Both the position numbers and the translations under genes were made by a program. A stretch of DNA of 64,000 bases from positions 2,232,001-2,296,000 of the forward strand of contig JABYQN010000005.1 of NCBI GenBank assembly GCA_022606135.1, given 5' to 3'. The stretch is from Fomes fomentarius (Eukaryota; Basidiomycota; Agaricomycetes; Polyporales; Polyporaceae). The notes beneath the pieces were generated by a model. That model ran no database searches. It was not told the DNA's origin and saw only the letters and a list, made by a program, of their open reading frames with translations. The stretch's first letter is position 1. Each line of letters starts with the position of its first letter. Shown piece after piece: positions 27,362 through 38,855 of the stretch.

Positions 27362-28056
27362 CTAGGGCTGTGTGGTCGCAGGTTGCACTTCGGCGGGGGT
27401 CTTCGTCTTCAGGGAAAGAGCATGGAGGCCCGCAGCAAGTTCGTCGGAAAGTGCAGCGTAGATCATTCGGTGCCGCTGCATAGTGTTCTGATATTGAGAA
27501 GTGGACATGCGCAACAACGACAAGTCGTCAGTCATGGCAAATGAAACCACAACAATCCATATTACCTTGCCTTGGAAATGATCTGATACGATGTGGACTG
27601 AGAAGTCTGTGCAGAGGGTGAATTGAGAGTCACTCGGGGCGAACCGGACCGCCCATGGCGATCCCAAGGAAGGCGCAGTAAGGGCCTACGTACGAGTCTC
27701 TCCGCTACCACCGCCTACAGCCCGCATGGGAGCATGATGCCTATGTTGCCACGAATCGTTTGTGATTTCGAGCTGCGAAGGCTGCAGGAGGTTGATGAGC
27801 TGTGTTGACGTCGTACATCATGTAAGGGAGGGTGGATACACAAAGATTATGGAAACACCAATGAGCGTTGCGCGGGAAGGAGCGTAGGCTGAGGCTCAAA
27901 GTTGTTGCGCACCTTGGACCTAATTGACTGCTCGACAGGGCCCGCTTGGGATGCGTCCCTGGCATCAGGAGCAACGGAGGACATGGTCGCTATGATGTCT
28001 GCTCTCGGTGGTCGGTTTCGAACGAGGGCGATGGCCAATCGCCGCGGCGCAAGCAT
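27362..28056 (-). CDS. BolA-like protein
   Basis: Exons 27913-28056, 27694-27799, 27566-27606 and 27362-27487; 417 nt, 138 residues. The BolA fold is clear: GPVEQSIRSKLINLLQPSQL, then LEITNDSWQHRHH, an FSVHIVSDHFQGK strand, and the helix QRHRMIYAALSDELAAGLHALSL. BolA proteins partner with monothiol glutaredoxins in iron-sulphur cluster trafficking and iron signalling. The first ATG (28056) adds 24 residues rich in Arg, Ala and Leu without acidic residues until the Asp near position 20, resembling a mitochondrial presequence; the second in-frame ATG at 27984 would give a 114-residue cytosolic form. The invariant His of the QRHR motif is present. Which of the fungal BolA types this is depends on the real start. 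Confidence 0.9.
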
Positions 28057-31051
28057 CGAATGCTGTGTATGATTTCCTGAGCAGCGAGCCGGTTACACCT
28101 GATCGGCGGCGACTGAGATGTAGCGAGTCCACAGGATACGGAGGATACACGAAGCTCAGGAAGACGACGATCGAGTTCGAGTCCACTGCCAGTGCAATGA
28201 TCCGACAAGTCCGGCATAGACGCTCCCTTGTACTCGGGCGCTTATTTGCCTCTGCATCCGACCGGCCCATTCTCGCATCCAATTGCAACTTTCTACCTCA
28301 AGCCATCACCGTCGTCGCCCACTCGTCATCGCAGCTGTTTATATTCATCTTTCTCGGCGCGTCGACACACATCAAGCATCATTGCCAAGATCGGTCCTTG
28401 CTCAATGCTGGAAGTAAAGAAGCAAATGGACCGCTGTGGACTGTCGTCCGTGCTGGACTCTAAATGAGATGTGACTGACAGTGATAGAGGTTATGCCATG
28501 TGATCATGGAGAAATACAGGCTGCACGTTGGATCTGTACACTGCCTGAAAACCCAAAGCTATCAGCTCCAGCATAACGACGTTTCAACAGCAACTGCGAA
28601 CGTCATTCACCGGGGCTGACAACCCAAGCGCCACTTGGAAGCATCGCCGTCGACGTCGACCGTGCAGTTCTGTCGTTTCCACTAGTTGCGCCTCGCACTC
28701 ACACCACACCCCTTCTCTTCACAGAGCCATCACGTAGTTCTGTTGACATATCAGCAGCTGACTGCTACGTTGGAATAGCCAGTTCAGAGATAGTGACATT
28801 GGCAAGCGGCAAGCGTCGCTCGCTTCGTGGACGGCGGTACCACCACCTCCAGATCTTGCCACGCTCAGCAATGCACTGACGGAGACCGCTGAATATTCTG
28901 CTGGAAATCAGTCGTTCAATTACTCTGTCATTGGGCATACGACTACCATCGCTGGCAGTGTTCAATTGATTGCCTTCAAGCACGACCAGGTATGCTTTCT
29001 CACCCATATGTAAACCTCTACGACAATCGCGCTGATGATCCTCCACGACTCACCGGCGGTGGGATATCAGTTAATCCAAAGTCTGCGTTGACCGTGAGCC
29101 TCGCTTCTCGCCTATCGTGAAAGATGCGTAGCCATCCGGGGACCTGTGAATCCAGGGAGCGATCTACTCATAGGCTCTGCTTAAACTTCGTCAGATAAAC
29201 TCTCGTTAGAAACGTCGCTGTCGCTATGTTAGCCCTACAACACATATCTCGTATGCAGAACGCTGGCTACGATGTCACTCGATGGCATGGTCCCTGCGTA
29301 TCTGGGAAGATTGGGCTAGCTTCTCACTATGTTATGGCATCTTGCCAGGGCACTTGGCAGTCATCGCGTCAATGCCACTCCTCAATGACAGTAGTTATAC
29401 CGGCCACATCGGAGAGCGGAGAACATTGAACGTATGACGTACGTGTTCTTTCGGCACGTATACCAGTGTAATGTTTCGACTTTCCACACCGCCGACGCTT
29501 TATTTGACTCCGATGAGTCGGACAGCAAGGCAGCGAAGAAGATCCTCCCGGGTACTTGACGTCGGCGCAATCCGATATAATCTGGTACGAAGCACAAAAC
29601 GAAATTTCTTGGACACACCGCTGATCAGATCGGTCAAAGTTGAAGTTCAACGTTCACAGCCAGAGTCCACATTGACCGAACTTCAATCTTCATTGGAGTC
29701 CTCAGACGAGGTTGTCAATGGCAATCGCTACCACGTATTTCGCGGCATACACTCTTGGGTGATTCCGCAACGTGAGTGCTTCGGTTGATGTGTGACATAG
29801 TGCATCTCTGTGTTTAGCCTCAGGCTTGTGGGTTTTTGTGGTCGAGCTGCGGCAGACTATGATCTTCTCGTGGGATAGTTTGATGCGTACATACTTGGGA
29901 TACCACTGCATCATTATGTTGGCGTACAGCTGAGCGTCGGCCTGTGTCGGCCCGTCTACTGGTGGGATCGTGTGCATGCCATAGATGGTCCATCACCCGC
30001 TCTGGAGCAAGGCTGTTCTGTGCCAACCCTGATACTTGGAGGATGCTTAAACACACTGAGTAACTCTAAACCCCAGATTGTCAGATCCGTCGATTCGAAG
30101 CAAACGCCGGATGGACATGCGAATCGCACATTGTACTGCAATGGCCTCGGCTTAGTGCTGCAGTACCTCCGAGGTACAGGATGAACCAATACTGACCAAG
30201 GGATTCTCGGCCGGTCAAAGTGGCCGGAAATTCTGGGCAGAATAATATTGCTGTTACATGACATGGCAACAGGCAGGGTCAAAGATTTCGAACCCCAGAC
30301 TCATCCAAAGCATCCCGAGTCACTGCTCTTCCAATAGTAGCGGAAGATACATACGGGTGATCTACATAGTAGATTGTGTATTAGCCGCCATACTTATCCG
30401 TAGCAGTTCCCCTGGTCCTGATCGCATAGGACTGAGGTTACCACAGAACCTCGTTCAGGTTATAAACAACCCGAGGTTCCTGCATCGAGACAACTCACCG
30501 GCAAGACATCATGTACCCTGAGACTCGCAGGCGTTTGTCACACGACGGGACGCGCATCGGAGTGGATCGGGTGACCGCAGGGATCCACGAGTCAACCGAC
30601 ACTGATCGATTGCGCCCCATTGCTTCCACGTCGCATCGGCCGCTATTGACAGATCCAGAGTCGCTCCAACAGTTTGCTTTAACCTCGGTATCAACAAGCG
30701 TTCGAATGGTAAACGTATCGGCGTCAGACTATACTACCATCGATGACAAGGTACGTACGGTTCATGGATTTGATCTGATTTTCGAATACCAAAGAGAACG
30801 ATGGGAAGAAGAACGGTCGAGGCTGATCAACCCATTGTCTGATGTATTACTCACAGATTGGGATTACGCAGTAAGCTGTCTAAGCTATTTGAGATCACGG
30901 TCGTCATGAGCAACTTGAACTTCAAGGGTCTCTGCCGTGGCATGGCGTGTACTTGATCTGCCGGCCGTCCTAGTATATATGTTAGCTCTGGCTCTCCTCT
31001 GTGTCACCAGCAGCAAGGCCCCCTCTGTACGATTTGCACCAACCTCGAGCC
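28057..31051. other. Gene-poor stretch before the UGT gene
   Basis: Three kilobases without a recognisable product. Open frames up to 132 codons (for example 30511-30909 +) have no domain and no supporting splice pattern. No tRNA-like cloverleaf was found. Confidence 0.4.
30974..30980 (+). promoter_or_regulatory. Candidate TATA box for the UGT gene
   Basis: TATATAT lies 72 bases before the ATG at 31052, a plausible spacing for a fungal TATA element with a short leader. The motif is visible; its use is inference. Confidence 0.4.
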
Positions 31052-33172
31052 ATGACGACCGAGACTACCAAACACATCGTAGTGTTTCCCGCGCATATGT
31101 GGGGTACGTGATCAGTTCGGCATGTACAGTGGTTCCAGGAGAGTATTAGTACTGACACGATTGATATTCTACAGGGCATACCCGCACAATGTGCACGCTA
31201 GTTGCTCGTATTGTCAAGTTACAGCCGGTTACAGTGACTTTCTTTACAGTGCCATCAATCTATGATCGCATCCAGGCTGAAATTGGTCGTGACTTCCTAC
31301 CTGAAGACCAGCATCTCCTTTCGAGGATCAGGTGGGTCCTCTTTGTGGTCTCGGATGTCACGATGAAGCTAATACCCTGACCGTATAGGGTGATTTCTGT
31401 CCCACAGAGTACGGTGGCCCATGATACCACGGCCTCCGAAGCTTCGTTTGCAGAAGCATGGGGCCAGATCATCAACGATGCACCTATTGTGTGTGTCAAG
31501 ACCGGGACGCAATTTGAGCCGCATCCTGTGCGCCCCACTGCTGTTGTCGTAGACGTGAGTCTGAACATATCTTGACTGGTTCTCATTCGTGCTGACGTGC
31601 ATCTGCAGGTATTCCATAATAAATCCTTCGACGCAGTGAAGAGGCTCGGCCCAGAAACAGTCAAAGTCTATGTCTGGCTTCCATCGTCGTCTCTCGTCAT
31701 TGGCCGCTTATCGAGAGGAAATCCCGAACCTCTGATCCGTGCGGAAGCGGAACGTCGGGGCTTGCCTTTCGATGTCGTTGCTGGGCAGGTGTGGTGATCA
31801 TCCCCATGGCTCAAAACGAAATGCTGATAGACCATGGGCATACAGATGTTTTCTGGGGCTACTGGCCGTGTTGTCGAGGATGGGATAAACCCTCCCATGC
31901 ACGACTACGAGAACCAACCGCAACAAGTGAACTCCTCTTCGTTTTGGTCACTAGGTTTGAGGCCCCCCTTCTGACCCCAGATTGCCAGACTGTCGTCCCT
32001 ATCGAGTTCATCACTGGCACACTGATGAAAGCCGCTGGGTGAGGACTCACGCTGATGTTGCGTAGCTTGTGTCTGATATAGTTCGTTGTTCACGTGCAGA
32101 ATAGTGCAAAAGGCGAACGGGCTGCTCACGTTCGATGCTGCAGACTACGCACCGAAGGCCGTCAGTGCACTTCGCTCGCTGTTCGCGAAGACGGGGCGCA
32201 AGGCCTACTACACAGGACCTCTGATTCCGCGCACCGAGGAGGACACCTCGAAGGACCCGCGCTCTGTGAAGATACAGAAGTTCCTGGACGACAAGCTAGT
32301 GTCACATGGCGAGAAGTCGGTAGTCTATGTGAGCATGACCGTATCTATGCCTACTGATGTGTGTATCGATGACGTTCGCTGTGCTACAGATCTCCTTCGG
32401 ATCGCTGTTTTGGCCTTCAGACAACGCGAAGCTTTGGGCGGTGCTTGACGTGCTGATGGAGAAGAACATCCCTTTTGTGCGATATCCTCGAAACCGGGTT
32501 TTCTCGCATGCTGTGCTGACAAGTGCCCCTTGTTAGGTGATGAGCTGTGCCGCAGCGTTCTCTACGCACCCTCCGGCTGAGATCCAAGAGAAGATGGCCC
32601 AGTACGGCCACGCCGTGATGACTAACTGGGTTCCTCAGCAAGCGCTCTTGGAACATCTAGTCCGTTTGTTCTTCCGACTCATTCCATAGAGGGCGTGGGG
32701 CTCACATAACTCGTATCAGGCAACGGGCTGGTACATCTCGCATGGTGGTCATAATAGTACGCTCGAGACGATCAATGCAGGGATTCCACTGTATGTCCCC
32801 TTTCACATATGCGAGAGCCTATACACTCATCACGACGTCGCAAACTTATCTTTCTACAGGATTCTGTGGCCCGTCGCCGCCGACCAACCCGTGAACGCAA
32901 TTCACCTGGCCGAAACGCTGGACGTCGCGTATGAGCTCATCGAGGTGCGACACGGTACAGGGCTGGGCAAGATATACCGCAATGGCCGCACACCCATCGG
33001 GACCATCGATGCGGTCATGGCAGAAGCGCGCGAGATCCTGGACCTCGCGTTTGGTGAGGACGGCGCGAGGAAGCGGGCGAACATCTTGAAGCTTCGCGAT
33101 ACCTTGCGGGCCGCCTGGGCAGAGAACGGTGTCGCTCAGCGTGAGGTCGAGTCTTTTGTGAATGACATATAG
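31052..33172 (+). CDS. GT1 UDP-glycosyltransferase
   Basis: Transfers a sugar from a UDP-sugar to a small lipophilic acceptor. Exons 31052-31103, 31175-31331, 31389-31554, 31609-31788, 31846-31926, 31989-32038, 32100-32328, 32390-32476, 32537-32659, 32720-32790, 32860-33172; 1509 nt, 502 residues. The N-terminal acceptor domain starts with HIVVFPAHMWGHTRTM, carrying the His expected of the GT1 catalytic base region. The C-terminal donor domain has YISFGSLFWPS and the family signature WVPQQALLEHLATG, then YISHGGHNSTLETINAGIP and the ending DQPVNA. No signal peptide or C-terminal membrane anchor is apparent, so it is probably cytosolic, unlike animal UGTs. Detoxification of phenolics or glycolipid/secondary metabolite decoration are both possible; no biosynthetic partner genes sit beside it. 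Confidence 0.9.
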
Positions 33173-33481
33173 TGGACATCAGCACAATGAACTTTTGGTA
33201 GGATAGAAGCCAAGTAACCGCGGCAGACGTTACCACCGGTCACCTACCATTTATCGCAATGTGAAATAGTGCAACATTCGCTCTGGACAGTAGTATTCAC
33301 TTGACATGGCGCCCTAGACGACGAAGGGTAGCAGTTCAGTATAGGGTTGAAGCGGTTGATACCGACGCAAATCATCCCAAGCGCCCGTTTTGATTATGCA
33401 ATCACATGGCCACATCTAAGCGACAATTAGTGAAGCCGACATCCTTTGTCTTCCAACCACCACCATCGCCCCCTTCATACC
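33173..33481. other. Short intergenic gap
   Basis: About 310 bases between the UGT stop and the Clr2-like start on the same strand. Nothing distinctive is seen. Confidence 0.5.
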
Positions 33482-34312
33482 ATGGAGCTCGTCATCCAGC
33501 GGCCTCGATACGAAGCCTCCCTCTTCCACAATGGTCACACCATGTTCATTGTCATCAACGGTGATGAGAACACGGATGCCGCGCCGGGCCACGAGCCTTT
33601 ACAGTCTCAGCGAGTTCCAAATCGCGATGCGAACGGAGCTGTCAATTACTACGAAGAGGCGGATGAAGCCGTTGAGCGCCTTTGGAGAGAGAAGCTGGGA
33701 CGCTATCTTTTTGAGCATGTTGTGAAGGAGGACATGCGCAAGGAAGGTTTACCAGGTGCATTCTGTTACAGTCTGGAAAGTTCGACCCCCGTGCTCATGC
33801 GTGTGCCTGCATCACTATGGCTGCAGTGAACATCTCTCCTAACAGAATATTCCTTGCGCAATTCCCCAAGTACTATTCATTATGGGTGCATAAGAAGGGC
33901 AATCCGCATGACCCCCGCAAAGATGTATACCTATATGGTGAGCTACGGATTCGATCCCTGACATCAATATATATCGTCGCTCATACGCTATCTTCGCGAA
34001 ATAGGTTCTCGCTTTGTAGCTCAATTCCGGTCTCCCATGGAGTTCTGCCTGCATCTGAAGTGGATCTTGGACGGACAGCCGAAGAAACGGAGGAATATGG
34101 GGAAGCCGGCCTGCAAGTGCTGCTGGTGCGACGGATCTCGCTCGCAGGGCGAGATCTCCAAGGAGCTTGGAACGTACCATCCCAACGAACGGCACCCGAA
34201 TCATAGGGGAGGGGGAGGGGGAAGGGGAGGATCGAGCTCGAACCCCCCGTTGCCGGTGTCGACGACGATCCCCTTCAAGGATTACACTAAGTTGAACAAC
34301 ACGTCCTCTTGA
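33482..34312 (+). CDS. Clr2-like transcription-silencing domain protein
   Basis: Exons 33482-33755, 33827-33937 and 34005-34312; 693 nt, 230 residues. After about 90 variable residues comes a block resembling the Clr2 transcription-silencing domain: FLAQFPKYYSLWVHKKG, then DPRKDVYLYGSRF, RSPMEFCLHLKWIL and a cysteine cluster CKCCWCDG. In fission yeast Clr2 is a heterochromatin (SHREC) subunit; the assignment here rests on this pattern by eye. The protein is much shorter than S. pombe Clr2 and lacks its C-terminal part, so it may be a stand-alone member of an expanded basidiomycete family. It ends with a Gly/Arg run (GGGGGRGG) and a Ser/Thr/Pro tail. Phases close exactly with the exons given. 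Confidence 0.65.
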
Positions 34313-34728
34313 GAACCTCTTCCCCGACCCTGCTCTCCATACGATTGTCCCCCCTCTTTGTCATCTTGCTGTTCTTGATTGTTGTGCTTTAGCTCTTCTC
34401 GTTGGCGTCCTCTGCATGTGTATGGTCAGTATATCCTAGTGTTGTTTAGTAGTCTTCCTCTATTCTGTGGTTCTACGTACAGTGCATTAATGTACACAGT
34501 CTGTGTCCTTGGTCGAAACCCAACTTTATTTTTCGTGGGAGGGGGAGGGTACGCGTCGCGACGCGTTTCACGATACATGCGACACTGTGACTGTACGTGT
34601 TTGATGTGACTGTAGCCACCCAAGTAGGACGCGCGTGGCCGCTCTGTTCCCGCCGTCACTCTTCTGAAACCTTGTTCATTTATCCCTCTTCTCGACTCGA
34701 CAACGATACCAGCACTGTCGGAACGCGA
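34313..34728. other. Short intergenic gap
   Basis: About 415 bases between the Clr2-like gene and the next gene on the same strand. A G-rich run sits at 34540-34550. No gene is seen. Confidence 0.45.
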
Positions 34729-36850
34729 ATGGGAAGAATGGCGATCGCATATGGCGCGTCGACAACCTCGACGGAACGCGATCTGACTGCTTACCAGCGG
34801 AGTCTGGCGGATGATTGCTTCGACGAAGGACAATACGAGGCGGCAATCGCGGTGCTCGACGAGATACGGTCGCGGAAATACAAGCCCTTCCCGTGAGTTT
34901 CTGTGGTCTCAGTCAAGTCTGGTTGGGGAACGGTGATGTACGCGGACCAGAGGCGTATTCGAGGTAGCCGAGTACCTCGTTATCACTGGTGAGAGGCATG
35001 AATACACCTCTCAGAAACCAGAGAGCATCCCCGCGCGTTGATCACCGAGACTGTCTGTATCCAACTGGGAGGCAAGTCCGTCGGAAATGTCAAACAGCGA
35101 GCTTGTGTTCCACAGTCTGCAGACACCATCTGTTTTATAAAGTTGTGTTGCGGGTCAACACTGCCATACCGCAACACAGTACTCCGAGATGTGGTGTTAG
35201 GGCTTCTGTGTCGTGGTACGGGCATGTACATATATTAATTCTTTCTCTATTCTTTGCTGGTTCTAGTGCCCACATACGCCAACTTATCTACATCGCCTTA
35301 TATCCGCCGTCCTCTTTCGAAGAGCAAGCGGAGGAAGAAGTTCTCAATCAAGAGCCTGGTAGTCCTAGTAAACTGCTCTCTCGACGACATCAGTCATCCC
35401 TTGCTCCCACTCCAAAAGCGACAGCCGCAGCACAAGATTTGCTCCGGAAATTCTCGCGCACCAACACTCCGGAGTCTTTGGCCAGTGGCTTGCCGAGCTT
35501 CCCGGAAGATCCCAGGATGCTTGCCAACGACCGCGTGGACCAAGACTTCTTACCGCATATTGGAAAGCAGGCACTGCGGGTCCGAAATGCTCGGTGTTGT
35601 TGGGAAATCCTCAGAGAAGGATTCATCCAGCGCGGCGATGGTGACGTGACGTCCAGCCCAAGGAAGGCGAGAAGCCGTCGGTCAACACGGACGCACAACG
35701 ACGATGACGACCCTTGGGATGGCCAAGACGGCGACACGCCCGCGCCTGTCAGCGACCACGCCTGGAGCGTGCTCGACTGGATGCTGACGCTGTTCGAGAG
35801 CAACGAGGCGACCATGGAACGCACTGGACAAGGTATGTGTGCGCTTCCGATTCCCCGATTCCTTCGTGGCGTCCACATTCATACGTAACTACTACGCCTA
35901 GTTTGTTACTCCAATCTGCTCTTGCAGCAGATCCCTCCCTCCCGGGCGAAGAACACCCCGCGTTGGGACGTGGAGATGCCGTTAGATGTCGCATTCCACG
36001 CACTAGAACAAGATGGCGAGTCGCAGCGATCGCTGGGCGTCCGACTCCTCGCTCTCGTAAGTGCATATCCCTGCGCGATCTCGCCCCGTTGCACCTGTCT
36101 GCACGACGTCACTAATGCGCCCGTCCTGTCCCATCCTCTTCTCTCGCTCTGCAGCTCATCAACCTGGCGTCAACGACCCTCCTCGACTTTCCCATGTTCC
36201 TGAATGCTGTCTCCAATCGTGTTTCATCGCTGTCTATCGACACGCTCTCCTACCTTTTCGCATGGTTACCCGATACCCGGACAGTCACGCAGTTCAAGGT
36301 TATGTTATGCAGACACGCACTCGGAGGACCACAGCCAGCCAGCGGTAGACCACGGCCGCAACCGCAAGCCCGTGCGCGTGCACAGCCTCGTCGCCGAACA
36401 CGCACGAGCACAGAAGACTCGGCCGCAGGGGGTGTGGACGCAAGTATGGACATGGAGGGGACATCTGGGTCGTCCGCTCAACATTCTGCACCACCAGCGG
36501 CAGCACAGGACGCGGGCGCCGGCGGCGCTCCTTCGGTCGCACGGAAACACCCAACCATCCCGTCATCCGACGTCCTAGCCCTCCTAGCGCGTCCCAGCAA
36601 GTCCGGTTCGGCCTCGGTCGCCTGGATGCTCATTCTAAAATGCGAGCTTCTCAATAGCTACGCGTTTGTCCAGAAGCAGTCGAGCGAGGTAGATAGGGAT
36701 GCAGGGTGGCAGGACATATTGCGGGACGGCACCCTCGGGCGAGCGATCGAAGACATGTTTGATTCGGCGCGCGCGATAGATGCGGAGGCCAGAAATTCCA
36801 TTCGCGCTCAGAAGGATATCCTACTCGTAAACATGTCAATGTGGCAGTAG
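34729..36850 (+). CDS. Unrecognised 526-residue protein
   Basis: Exons 34729-34892, 35267-35832, 35902-36056 and 36155-36850; 1581 nt. The phases close, and the first junction gives a smooth reading, RSRKYKPFPAHIRQLIYIALYP. The N-terminus has an amphipathic helical stretch (ADDCFDEGQYEAAIAVLDEI) that recalls one TPR-like hairpin. A Ser/Pro-rich, acidic middle follows (THNDDDDPWDGQDGD), then a helical C-terminal half with leucine-rich segments (VRLLALLINLASTTLLDF, SYLFAWLPDTRTV), an Arg/Pro/Ala-rich insertion and a helical end. No signal peptide, membrane segment or catalytic motif is visible. I do not recognise the family. The first intron, 374 nt, is unusually long for this window and may hide an extra exon. 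Confidence 0.65.
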
Positions 36851-38855
36851 GGACGTCACAGTCGGATGGGGTTTGTACTATCAGCTACTATAGACCCTAC
36901 GACCGCAGGTTCTGCGTAGTCGCCTCGTTGTGCGCCATTTGTTCGGAATGTAGAGGTCAATGTTAGCCTGAGAAGCTCAGGATGCGATCGCTGCGCGGCT
37001 TGGAGGGCCAAACCCTATGATGGAATTGGAATGTCATTCACGGACGTGCTGATTGATATATTGCGGCCCGCCGTCATAACTGGCGCTGCGAGAGGTCTTC
37101 TGGCGGGGACTGCATCCGTAAACACGAGGCACCGCGCCAGGGGTTGTTGCTGGTATGACAGCAGGCTCCTCAATGCGATGCGCGTGAGCTCATCCCAACT
37201 CTCCCAGTTGGGTATCGCCTACGTTCCAGGGCAGCTTTGATGGCTGCCGCATGTCTATAGCTACTCAAATGACGATGTCGTGTACCTGAATATCGCTGAC
37301 TCTGAGGTCTCATACGTACAGGAGGGAAGCGACTTGATATGTATCATTCCATTGCACAATGCATCTCATGCGCCTGAGATCCAATGGTAACGCTCATAAA
37401 CGGATTCGATATGGGATCGATTTGTTGGTGACATTTCATTGCATGGTCGCCCAAAGGATACGATCATCATATGTACAGAATGACCTCTTTCATTATACAT
37501 ATTCATGTGGAGACCGGTGACCGTTGAAGCCGTGAACATGGCCCTCGCACGTTGACACAGTGCGGCGGGCGCTGCGAGGCCTTCACCTTTCTTCCTTCAC
37601 GACTGGTTGACGAGCAGCCGTCCGCCGATGGCGACATCTTCTCCGTAATCAGCAGGCAGAGCGGCCTGGAACTTCTCTATAGGGATGTACCCTATGAAGT
37701 GCTTGTCTCCGAACCCGCCCACGTAATAGACGGACTGAGAATAGGACCGATGCAGTACGCGTCAGTTGACCCTAGGTTAGTTAGTGCAGGTAACAACATA
37801 CGTGGGGATCGAACCGCGCCCAGTAGACCTTTTCGGGGCAAAAATGTGGTCAGCGGTGCGTCGTTACGACGACGAGACATAGACCACGGACCGTATGAGG
37901 CTCCCTCGGGCCAGGCAGCCACCACCGCGCGTCCGGATGCTTGGCCAGGTAGCACTCCTGTATCGTGTTATGTTCCGGGGTGTGCTCGACGACCGGGAAC
38001 AGTGTGACGTTTCCTATCAGCGAGACGCGGGGCTTGCTAGCGGACGGGTGATCGCTCCCGACGGAGATCGAGGCAGAACGGCCGGGCGATAGGAGGACGT
38101 TCTGACTATGGCGAGAAATAGGCAGGAACAGGAGCGTCAGGGAGCCGTTCGCATGGCAGCTGGGATGAGGGAGATAGAGCCCAAGTTAGTCAAGTACGCA
38201 GTGGTCCCTCGTGGGTTAGGACTAGATGGACGTGCCTGGCGTAATACTCTTGCAGCGAAAACGGTTCACCTTCAGGGGCAGAGCGGATGTCTCGTTACGA
38301 GGATCGCGATCAGTACTCGGGCACCCGTACCTGCAAGAGTTGCGTGACTTGCTGGATAGACGGTGGCCATGGTCCCAATTGCTGCACCCTTGACCAGTTC
38401 CCGCGCAAGCACCGCTAGAAGGGTGTGAGAAGTTGCTGAACTGCCGCTAGGCTAGAACACGTCAACCCACCTGCCTCCTCGACTGTCTCAATGGAATTCA
38501 CGACTGTTGTTACGCATACGATGGCACACAGCGCAAGTACGAGGCGAAAAGGCAACGACCACATAGCGAACGAAGAGATGGTGGTTGTATGAGAGAAGGA
38601 GTAACTCGGAAGGTTCAGGTCGGGAAGCACTCGCCTTATCAGATTAGATAAGTACAAGGATCTAGACTTCGGTCTTCCTCGGCCATCAGAGATCTCTCCC
38701 AGTGAAGCGCCTCCCATTAAGGAAGCTGTAACCGCTGAAAGGGTTCGGGGACGTGCCAGTGGCCAGTGGCCACGGTCACGGTTGTCGGTCCGTAGGTGAA
38801 CACTCGCGGCAGCGAGGTCGACGCCACAAACTCTCATAAGACCCGTGGCCCGTCT
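36851..38855. other. Intergenic between convergent genes
   Basis: Two kilobases between the 3' ends of the unknown gene and DNA ligase I. A 151-codon frame at 37552-38007 (+) has no recognised motif and lacks a clear partner exon. Nothing is called. Confidence 0.4.

Noticed and set aside
30270..30300. TTTCGAACCCC, tRNA T-loop-like word on the + strand
   Set aside because: No matching T-stem, D-arm or acceptor stem nearby.
30511..30909. 132-codon frame upstream of the UGT gene
   Set aside because: No recognised domain, no splice partners, and a plausible UGT promoter with TATA box begins just after it.
31052..34312. UGT and adjacent genes as a biosynthetic gene cluster
   Set aside because: No synthase, terpene cyclase, P450 or transporter lies beside the UGT; the next gene is a Clr2-like chromatin protein.
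37795..37830. GGATCGAACC, the complement of a tRNA T-loop, on the minus strand
   Set aside because: The flanking bases do not form a five-pair T-stem, and no anticodon or acceptor stem could be folded around it.
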